From DASWIG01 sp965371445 (GTDB lineage Bacteria > Acidobacteriota > Thermoanaerobaculia > Multivoradales > J023), in NCBI GenBank assembly GCA_965371445.1, contig CBDUYN010000175.1:1-21121 (forward strand): 21,121 bases of DNA, read 5' to 3'. A program made the translations under genes and the position numbers. The notes under the pieces were generated by a model. The model saw only the letters and a list, made by a program, of their open reading frames with translations. It made no database searches and had not been told where the DNA came from. Of the stretch, positions 1-10,500 are shown one piece after another. The stretch's first letter is position 1. The number at the start of each line of letters is the position of its first letter.

Positions 1-1530
1 GCTGGTTAGCCCGTGCGTCGAGCTCGCCATAGGTCCAAGACTCGTCCTTGTCGACCACGGCCAGGCGTTGCGGATGCTCGGCGGCGCAGCGCGAGAAGCC
101 GGCGTGAAGCGTTCCCCGCCACTTGTCCGACAGGGGAGCTTCAGGCTGCGGCAGGAGGCCGGTGGCGCGGTCGGTAACGAGCGAAGGAGCGTCGATCGAG
201 GCGTCGGGGTCGGCCACCATCGCCGCGAGCAGCGCCTGGTATTGGGCGGCCATCTCCGCCATCCGTTCGGCGTCGAAGAGGTCGGCGTTGTAGATCAGGT
301 GGGCGACGATCGTGCCGTCGTCCTCCTCGACGAGGTAAACCGTCAGGTCGAACTTCGACGGCACCTCGACCTCGGACTCGAGCTCCACCGTCAGGCCTGG
401 CAGCTCGAGGACGCTCTCCGGCAGGTTGAGCATGTTGAAGAAGACCTGGAAGATCGGCGTTCGCGACAGGTCGCGCTCCGGGTAGAGCTCGGCCAAGAGC
501 TTCTCGAAGGGGACGTCTTGGTGCGCGAAGGCCCCGAGGGTCTCCTCCCGCACCCGGGTCAGCACCTCCCGGAAGGAGGGGGCTCCGGGCGTGCCGGCTC
601 CAGACGTGTCGGAGCGGGAGAGGTCGTCGTCCGAGAAGTCGGTGCGCACCACCAGGTTGTTGAGGAAGATGCCGATCAGGTCCTCGACCTCGGGGACGCC
701 GCGCCCGGCGATCGGGAAACCGACCAGGATGTCGTCCTGGCCGCTCAGGCGATGGAGCAACACCTTGAACGCCGCCAGCAGCGTCATGAAAAGCGACGCT
801 CCGAAGCGCTGCGCCAGGGCGCGCAGGGCGTCGGCGAGGGGCCGCGGCAGCCGGAGGCTCTGGCGGCCGCCCTGGTAGGTCTGGACCGCCGGCCGCGGCC
901 GGTCGAGCGGCAGCTCGAGCGTCGGCAGCGGTCCCGCCAGGCGTTGACGCCACCAGCCCAGCTGGCGCTCCAACGTTTCCCCGGAAAGCTGCTGCCGTTG
1001 CCAGACGGCGAAGTCGGCGTACTGGATCGGCAGCTCGGGCAACCCGGGCTCCTCGCCGCTTTGGAACGCCCGGTAGAGGGCCGCAAGGTCGCGCACGAGC
1101 ACACCCAGGGACCAGCCATCGGCGACGATGTGGTGGAGGTTGAGCAGGAAGACGTGCTCCTCGGGCCCCAGGCGCAGCAGCCGGACGTCGAGGAGCGGTC
1201 CCTCGGCGAGGGAGAACGACCGGGCGGCGGCGACCGCCGCATGGCGCGCCACCGCGGCGTCTCCCGGATCCTCGAGCTCCACCACCGGGATCTCGAGCTC
1301 CGGACGGTCCATGACCACCGGTACCGGCCTACCGCCGACCGTCTCGAAGCGGGTGCGCAGCACCTCGTGGCGGGTGACGACCGCGTTCAGGGCACGCGTC
1401 AGGGCTTCGGGCTCGAGGGCGCCCTTGAGACGTACGGCCGTTGGGATGTTGTAGGCGGCGGAGCCGGGGTCGAGCTGATCAAGGAACCACAGCCGCTGCT
1501 GGGCGAAAGAAAGCGGCAGCGACCCCTGGC
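1..1530 (-). other. NRPS module 4: C domain and truncated A domain
   Basis: The C domain starts at LPLSFAQQRLWFL (about residue 3597) and carries HHIVADG at 3727. An acidic, serine-rich insertion (FSDDDLSRSDTSGAG) lies in its second half. The linker leads into the start of an A domain, where SWTYGELDARANQ (motif A2 region) is the last readable part before the window edge. Specificity cannot be read because the binding pocket lies outside the window. Confidence 0.88.
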
Positions 1531-4500
1531 CCTCCCCGCGCGGCACTGGAACGGGCGGCGGCACCGCCGCCGATGTCGTCATGCCGGAGACCCGCGCCGC
1601 CAAGTCGGCGATCTGCGGCGCGTCGAAAAAGTCGGTCAGCGTCAGCTCGACACCGAGGGTCCGGCGCACCCGCGATACTACCTGGGTGGCGAGCAGCGAG
1701 TGGCCGCCAAGCGCGAAAAAGCTGTCGTGAACGCCGGGCAAGGCTTCGGTCCCCAGCACTTCGGCCCAGATCCCGGCGAGCAGCTCCTCGGTCGGATTGC
1801 GGGGCGCGACGCGTCCGTCTTGCGCGGCCAAGTGCTCCGGCGACGGCGACGGCAGGGCCCGGCGCGTGAGCGCCGCGCGGTCGACCTTGCCGTTGGCGTT
1901 CAGGGGCATTTCGTCGAGGGCCACGAAGGCCGACGGCTTCATGTAGGCGGGCAGCCGCCGGCCGACGGCGTCGCGCAGCTCGTCCGGCGTTGCCGAGCCC
2001 ACCACGTAGGCCACCAGACGCTTCTCACCCGGCTCGTCCTCGCGTGCCACGACGGCGGCCGTCTCGACCTTCGGGTGTTTCCCGAGCACCGCTTCGACCT
2101 CGGCCGGCTCGATCCGGTAACCGCGGATCTTGACCTGCTGGTCGATCCGGCCGATCAGGTCCAGGGTGCCCGTGCCGAGGTAGCGCGCCAGGTCGCCGGT
2201 GCGGTAGAGGCGGCCGCCGGTGCTGAACGGATCGGGCACGAACCTCTTCGCCGTCAGCGCCCGTTGTCCGAGATAACCCCGGGCGAGCCCCGCACCGCCC
2301 AGGTATAGCTCTCCCGGGATCCCGCAGGGGACGATGCGCAGCTCCGGGTCGAGGACGTAGAGCCGGGTGCCCGCGTAGGGCCGCCCGATCGGCACCTGGG
2401 CGTCGACGTGCAGGCCCGCGACGTCGCCTTCGAAAAATGTCGAGTCGATCGTGACCTCACTCAGGCCATAGGAGTTGACCGTCCGGGTGGCCGGGCCGGC
2501 GAGTCGACGCAGCTGCTCGTACTCGTGGACGTACCAGACGTCGGAGCCGACCACCAGCAGGCGCATGAAGTCGAGCCGCTGGCCGCTCTCCTCCGAAAAG
2601 GACGTCAGTTGGCGGGCGACCGCGGGCACGAAATCGGCGCAGTTGACGCCGTGCCAGAGCATCAGCTGGTAGAGCGCGGAGGCTTCGAGCAACGTCTCCC
2701 GGGGGCAGAGGACGAGCCGGCCGCCGGAAGCGAGGGCGCGCAGCAGGTCGGCGGCGAAGACGTCGAAGGAAAAGCTCGCCATTTGCAGGTAGCAGTCGCT
2801 GTCGCTCAGCTGGAAGGCCTCCTGCCAGGCCCGCCAGGCGTTGACGAGGCTGCCGTGGGTAACCATCACGCCTTTGGGACGGCCGGAGGAGCCGGAGGTG
2901 TAGACCACGTAGGCGAGATGGCCGGGCTGGCTGCCCGGCACCGGCGGACCGCTGCCGCCGTCCTCTTCCGCCAGGGCCCGGCCGACCGGCAGCACCTCGC
3001 AGCTCATCTCCGGGAGGTCGCCGGCAAGGCGGCCGGTGCACAGCAGCAGCCGCGCTCCTGCCACGGTGAGCAGGTACGCGAGACGGTCGTAGCCGTGGGC
3101 GCTGTCGAGGGGCAGGTAGGCACCGCCCGCCTTGAGCACGCCGAGGGCCGCGACGACCATCTCCGGGCAGCGCTCGGCGAGGACGGCGACCACCACCTCC
3201 GGACCGACCCCGCGGTCGCGCAGCCGCCGGGCCAGGTGATCCGAGCGCCGGTCGAGCTCGGCGTAGCTCAGGCTCTCGTCGCCGAGGACCACCGCCGCCG
3301 CCGCCGGTTTTCGCCGCGCCTGCACCGCGATCAGCTCATGCACCGTCGCGGCGCACGCCGCCGCCGGAGGTCCCGCGCTCCATTCCTGCCACAGTTGCTG
3401 GCGCTCTCCCGCGCTCAGGAGCGGCAGCGCCTCCGGCGAGGCTTTGGGGTCGGCCACGATCCCTCCCAGCAGCACCTCGTAATGGCCCAGGAGGCGTTCC
3501 ACGGTGGTGCGGTCGAAAAGAGACGTCGCATACTCCAGGGAGCCGCTCAGGACGTCGCCGGTCTCGATCAGGCTCAGGGTCAGGTCGAACTTCGCGATTC
3601 CGGTCTCCAGAGGCAACGGCTCCAGGGTCAGCCCCGGGAGCCGCAGCGTCCCGAGGAGCATTGAGCTCTGGAGCTCGAACATCACCTGAAAAAGCGGCGT
3701 CCGGCTGAGGTCGCGCATCGGTTGCAAGGCCTCGACCAGCCGCTCGAAGGGCAGGTCCTGGTGGGCATAGGCGCGGAGCGCCATATCCCGCGTCCGCTCG
3801 ACGAGCTCCGTCATGCCCGCCGTGCCACAACGCGCCAGATCGCCGCGCAGCACCAGGGTGTTGACGAAGAAGCCGACAAGCCCTTCGACCTCGCTCCAGC
3901 GCCGGCCGGCGATCGGTGTGCCCACCGTGACGTCGCGCTGGCCGGTGACGCGAAAGAGCAGTGTCTGAAAGGCCGCCAGAAGGGTCATGAAGAGGGTGGC
4001 GTCCTGTTGCCGGGCCAGCTCTTCGAGGGCGCCCCGGAGGGAGGCGGGCCAGGCCAGGGTCAGTGTCGAGCCGCGCCCCGAGCGCACCGCCGATCGCGGT
4101 CGATCGGTGGGCAGGTCGAGGGTCGTGACCCCGGCGAGCTCGTCCCGCCACCAGGCGAGCTGCCGATCGAGGAGCTCCCCCACCAGCCAGCTCCTCTGCC
4201 AGACGGCAAAGTCGACGTATTGAACCGGCAAGGGAAGGAGCGGAGAAGGTCGACCCGCGGTAAAAGCCCGGTAGAGCTCGCCCATCTCGTGCACCAGCAC
4301 GCCGATCGACCAGCCGTCGGAGATCGCGTGGTGCTGGTTGAGCAAGACCACATGCTCTTCCCGCGATCGTTGCCACACGATCGCACGCTGGAGCGGGCCA
4401 CGGGCCAGGTCGAAGAGCCGGAGTGCCTCCTGGCCGATCCGTCGCCGTTGCTCCGCCTCGCGCCACGGTTCCGGCAGCGCGGTCAGGTCGACCAGAAGCA

Positions 4501-7500
4501 ACGGTTCAGGCGATCGCTCGTCAACGATTTGCACCGGCCGGCCGTCCTGTTCGGCGAAGCGTGTCCGCAGGACCTCGTGGCGGCGAACGACCGTCGTGAG
4601 GGCGGCTTCGAGGACGCCGACGTCGAGACGTCCGGAGACCTGAAGAGCCATAGGCATGTTGTACTCGGGATTCTTCGGCTCCAGCTGAGCCAAAAACCAC
4701 AGCCGTTGCTGCGCGAAGGAAAGCGGGAGCGCACCATCGCGAGGCACCGGTAGGAGCGGCGGCAGCGAGGACTGCGACGCCGCCTCGATGCGCGTCGCCA
4801 GATCGGCGATGCGTGGCGCGTCGAAAAAATCGGGCAGCGGCAGCTCGACGCGGAAGGTTCGGCGAATTCGCGACACCGCACGGGTGGCGAGCAACGAATG
4901 GCCGCCGAGCTCGAAGAAGTCGTCGAAGACACCAATCTGCCGATCGTCGGGCGGCGTCACGCCCAGCACCTCGCCCCAGACCTCGGCGAGCTTCTCCTCG
5001 ACGGCGTTGCGCGGCGCGACGTGCTCCGTAGCGGCGCGGCGCGGCCACTCGTGCGCCACGAGGTCCGCGAGAACGCGGCGGTTGACTTTGCCGTTGGGCA
5101 ATAGCGGCAGGCTGTCGCGCAGCACGATCGACGGCGGCACCATGTAGTCGGGGAGCTTCTCGCCGGCAGCCGTCCTGACCGCGTCGAGCAGCTTCTCGAC
5201 GTCGTTCCAGACCTCTCGCTCAGGCGCCGGCCGGCCCGGCCGCTGCGCCGGGCGCCGAGCGTAGAGGTTGTAAAGACCGGTCGCGAGCATCGTCTCGTCT
5301 TGCTCCAGGGCGACCGTGAAACCCTGCTCTTCGAGCTGGCCGCCGACTCGGGCGAGGCGGTCCCCGACGTCATGCACCTCGAGGACGACCTGGCGAATCT
5401 TCGGCCAGTCCTCCTCGTCGATGCCGTCGAGGACCTCCAACTCGCCCTTCTCGACGTCGACTTTCAGCAGGTCGACGCGCTCGACGCCCTCCGCGCTCAT
5501 CACCTCGGAGACCGTCCGTAGCCGGCAGCTCACCCGCTCGCCCCGGAGACGTTCGTCGAGGAGCTCTTCGAGCATCTCTTCAGAAAGGTTTTCCCCCTGC
5601 TCGTTGCGCAAGAACGAGCGCACCGCTTCGCGCTCCTCGGCGGCGTCCGCGAACTGACCCGAAAGGATCGAAACGTGCGGGTAGAAGGTAAACTCCACCT
5701 CCCCCGCAGCGTTCGACAAACCGCACTCGAAAACCCGGGCGGGCACACCCCACAGCTCGGCGTTTTGCGCCAGGAGGCGATGGATCGCCGGAATCGGCTC
5801 GAACGAATAGATCCGCCCCGCCGCGCCCACCCGACGGCTCGCAAAAAGCGTGAAGAGACCGACGTTCGCCCCGACGTCGAAGACCACGTCACCTTCGCAT
5901 AAGGTGACGCCGTGCCGCAGGTAGGAGCACAGGTCGAAGATCTCCTGGTAGAGGAAATCCGTTTCGTTCCGGTTCAGGTGAAAAAGCGGCCAGCCGTCGG
6001 GGAGACGGTACAGGCGGCTCTCGTCGAGCTCTCCGGCTTCCTCCAGTCGCAGGAGGCGCCGGACGGGCAGGGCCTCGACCTCGTCCGGGATCAGAAACGC
6101 CGCCAGACGCGCCTCGCCGCGACCGTTGTCCTCCGCCAGGACCACCGCCTCGTTGATCGCCGGATGCGACGCCAGCGTCGCCTCGATCTCGCCCAGCTCG
6201 ATGCGCAGGCCGCGGATCTTGACCTGGTGGTCGAGCCGTCCCAGGTATTCGACGTTGCCGTCGGGAAGCGTTCGCGACAGGTCGCCGGTCTTGTAGAGGC
6301 GTCCGCCGGGCCGGCCCTCCGGCGGCGTGGCGCGAAACGGATCCGGGACGAGTTTTTCCGCCGTCAGCCCCGGCCGCCGGTGATAGCCGCGCATCAGCTG
6401 CACGCCGCCGATCAGGAGCTCGCCGGGAACGCCGATCGGAACCAGGTTCAGATACCGGTCGACGATGCGGATCTCCGTGTTGGTCACCGGGCGCCCGATG
6501 GGCACCATGAAACGTCGGGCATCGTCGGGCGCGCCTCCGGCGCGACACCGGCGCTCGCAGGCCCAACAGGTCACGTCGACTGCGGCCTCCGTCGGGCCGT
6601 AGAGATTGTGAAGCTCCGCTTTCAGGCGGGCGTAGAAGCGGCGTTGGAGATCGAGCGGCAGGGCTTCCCCCGAGCAGATCACGTGCCGCAAGCCGTCGCA
6701 GCGCTCGATGTCCGGCTCCTCGAGGAACGCCGCCAGCATCGACGGCACGAAGTGCAACGTCGTGATCCCCTCGGCCTCGATCAGGTCGACGAGATAAGCG
6801 CTGTCCTTGTGGCCCTCCGGCTTCGCGAAGATCTGCCTGGCGCCATACATCAACGGCCAGAAGAGCTCCCAGACCGAGACGTCGAAGCTGAAAGGCGTCT
6901 TCTGGAGCACCTGGTCCTGTGGCCCGAGGCCGTAGGCCTCCTGCATCCAGAGCAGGCGGTTCGTGATCGCCCGGTGGGTGTTCATCGCCCCCTTCGGACG
7001 GCCGGTCGAGCCCGAGGTGTAGATCATGTAGGCCAGTGAATCCTGAGTCACCGCTGCGCAGAGAGGCGCGGTGCTCTGACGCGAGATCCTCGGCCAGTCG
7101 CCGTCGAGGCGAACGATCTGTGCCGGGCTCTCCGGCAGACTGGGGACAAGGTGGTCCTGGGTCAGGAGCACCTCCACCCCGGCGTCGTCCACCATGAAGG
7201 CCACCCGGTCCGCCGGATAGCCCGGGTCGAGGGGGACATAGGCACCGCCGGCCTTCAGGATCCCCAGCAGGCCGACGATCATCTCCAGCGAACGCTCGAC
7301 ATAAACGCCCACCAGCTTCTCGGGCGGTCCGGCGGGCCGCGGTCCGGCGTACCGGCCGACGCCGAGGGAACGCAGGTGCCGCGCTAGCTGGTTGGACCGG
7401 GCGTCGAGGTCCCGACAGGTCAGCTCCGCGCCCTCGAACGCCGACGCCACGGCGTCGGGGGTACGCGCCGCCTGCGCCTCGATCAGGCGGTGCAGGCAGA

Positions 7501-10500
7501 CGTCGCGCTCCGCGTAGACGCGTCCGGTGTCGTTCCATTCGACCACCAACTGCTGGCGCTCGGCCGGTGGCAGGAGGTCGAGCTCGTGGACGAAGCTGCC
7601 GGGAGAGGCGACGACCGATTCGAGGAGCGTCGAGAGGTGCTCGCGCCAGCGTACGACGGTGCTGCGGTCGAAAAGGTCGGTCGAGTATTCGAACGTGCCC
7701 GCGAGACCCTCCGTTTCCGGTACCAGGGTCAGGGTGAGGTCGAACTTCGACGAGCCGCTGTCGATCGGCAACGGCCGCAGCGCCAGCTCTTTCAACTGCA
7801 ACGGCTCCACGTTGGCGTTCTGGAGGGCGAAGGCGACCTGGAAAAGCGGCGTCCGAGTGCGGTCGCGCTGCGGCTGGATCTCTTCGACCAATTGCTCGAA
7901 GGGCACGTCCTGGTGGGCGTAACCGGCGAGCGCCGTCTCCTTTGTCCGGGCCAGGAGCTGCGTAAACCTTGGGGAATCGGAGAAGTCACATCGCAGAACG
8001 AGGGTATTGACGAAAAAGCCGATCAGGCTTTCGACCTCCGTCCATCGCCGGCCGGCGACGGGCGAGCCCACTACGACGTCGTGCTGGCCGCTGTAACGGT
8101 GCAACAGCGTTTGGAAAGCTGCCAGCAAGACCATGAAGAGGGTCGCCCCCTGCTCTCGGCCGAACCCTTCCAGGGCGTCGCGGAGCGCTTCCGGAAGGAT
8201 CACCTGGACACTCGCGCCCCTCCCCGAGCGCATCGCCGGCCGCGGACGGTCGGTGGGCAGCTCGAGGGCTGTCGCGCCGGCGAGCTCCTCGCGCCAGTAG
8301 TCGAGCTGCCGCTCGAGGACTTCACCCTGGAGCCAGCGCCGCTGCCAGATCGCAAAGTCGGCGTACTGCAAGGGAAGCTCGGCGAGCGCCGCGGCTTCCC
8401 CGGTGGAGAAGGCTCGATACAACGCGCCGAGCTCGCGGACGAGCACGCCGATCGACCAGCCGTCGGAGATGACGTGGTGCTGGTTGAGCAGGAAGACGTG
8501 TCTCGCTCCGGCGAGCCGCAGGAGAGCCGTACGTAGGAGCGGGGCCTGCGCGAGGTCGAACACGCGCCTGGCTTCCCTTCTCGCCAACCGCAGCGTCTGC
8601 GCCTCGTGGACCGTCTCCGGCAAAGCGGTCAGGTCAACGACGGGCAACGCCTGCCGCCGGATCGGATCGAGAATCTGCACCGGGTCGTCGTCCTGCTGAG
8701 CAAAGCGCGTACGCAACGTCTCGTGACGACGGAGGACCTCGTCCAGGCTGCGCTGGAGGACGGCCACGTCGAGCGGTCCCTCGACGGTGATCGCCGCCGG
8801 GATGTTGTACTCCGGGTTCCAGGGCTCCAGCCGGTGGAGAAACCATAACCGTTGCTGAGCGAAGGAAAGGGGCGAAAGGGTGCCGCGGCCCTGCGGCTCC
8901 AGCGGCGGCAGCTCCACCGGCCGGCGCGCGCGCTCGAGCGCGGCGGCCAATTCCACGATCCGGGGCTTGGCAAAAAGCTCGGTGAGGGCGATCTCCACTC
9001 CCAAGGCCTGCCGGATCCGCGAGACCAGGCGAGTCGCCAGCAGAGAATGCCCGCCGAGGGTGAAAAAGTCGTCCGCCGTCCCGACCCGTGCCACTCCGAG
9101 CAGCTCCGAGAAGATCCCCGCCAGGGTCTCCTCGGCGGCGGTCTTGGGCGCCACATAGACCGGCGCCGCCGTCCGGGCCTCCGGTGCGGGCAGCGCCTTG
9201 CGGTCAACCTTCCCGTTCGGGTCGAGAGGCAGCTCCCCCAGCGTCACGAAGGCCGACGGCACCATGTAGGGCGGCAGCGACGCTTCAAGCGCGGTGCGCG
9301 CCGCCTCCTCCAGGGCGTCATCGCCGTCCGAGGAGGCCGCGTCGACCGGCACCAGGTAACCCGGCACCAGGTAGCCCACCAGGCGCCGGTCGCCGGGCAC
9401 GTCCTCGCGCAGGATCACGACAGCGCTCCTCACTCCCGGAAGGGCCTCCAGGTGGGCTTCGATCTCTCCGAGCTCGATGCGAAAGCCGCGCAGCTTCACC
9501 TGCTTGTCGCCGCGGCCCAGGAACTCCACCGTCCCGTCGGGGAGATACCGAGCCTCGTCGCCCGTCCCGTACAGGCGTCCGCCTCCTTCGGCGCTGTAGG
9601 GGTCCGGCACGAAGACGGACGCGCTCAGCCCCGGGCGGCGGAAATAGCCCCGTGCCAGGCCGGCTCCTCCGGTGTAGAGGCTCCCCGGCATACCCAGCGG
9701 CACCGGCCGCAGGCGAGCGTCGAGCAGGTAGACGGTCGTGTTCGAGATCGGACGCCCGATCGGGACGCTCGTCCCAAGCCGAGCGCCCCGGCGCATCGGA
9801 TGACAGCAGGTGAACGTCGTGTTCTCGGTCGGACCGTAGCCGTTGAACAGTCGGCCGTCCATCCGCTCCAGCATGTCGCGAACGTGTCGGACCGAGAGCA
9901 CGTCGCCGCCGGCCAGCAGCTGGCGCACGCCGGCCAGGCTCTCGGGGTGGGTCTCCACCATCTGGTGGAAAAGGCCCGCGGTCAGCCAGAGGGTGGTGAC
10001 GCCACGGCGCCCGATCCCTTCCGCCAAGTCGTCGAGCGACAACGGAGCCGGCGGATGGAGCACCAACCGACCGCCGTGGAGAAGCGGTCCCCAGATCTCC
10101 AGCGTCGAGGCGTCGAAGGAGATCGGGGCCAGCTGCAGGGAGACCTCCTCAGGACCGAACGTCGCGAAGCGCGTCTCTCGGACCAGCCGGATCACCGCCC
10201 GGTGCGTCACCGCGACACCTTTGGGCATGCCGGTCGTCCCGGAGGTGTACATCACGTAACAGAGCTGCCCGGCGTCGGCCGGAGGGCTCACTATGTCCTC
10301 TGAAATCCCCTCCTCGACGACGGTGGCCCATTCGCTGTCGAGCCGGATCGCCGGAATCTCCGGCGGCAACCGCCCGGCAAGGCTCTCCTCGGTCAGCACC
10401 AGGGGCACACGGGTGTCGTCGACGAGCCACGCCAGGCGCGTCTCGGGATAGCTCGGCTCGAACGGTGCATAGGCCGCGCCGGCCGTGAGGACGCCGAGAG

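Noticed and set aside
68..2308. Long plus-strand open frame of 746 codons opposite the NRPS
   Set aside because: It is antisense to coherent C, A and T domain sequence, and its composition (Arg, Gly, Gln-rich without motifs) is typical of the shadow frame of GC-rich genes. The same holds for all other plus-strand frames between 1 and 12300.
5889..7538. Minus-strand frame of 549 codons inside the NRPS region
   Set aside because: It is out of phase with the NRPS frame, which reads intact A-domain motifs over the same bases. It is a shadow.
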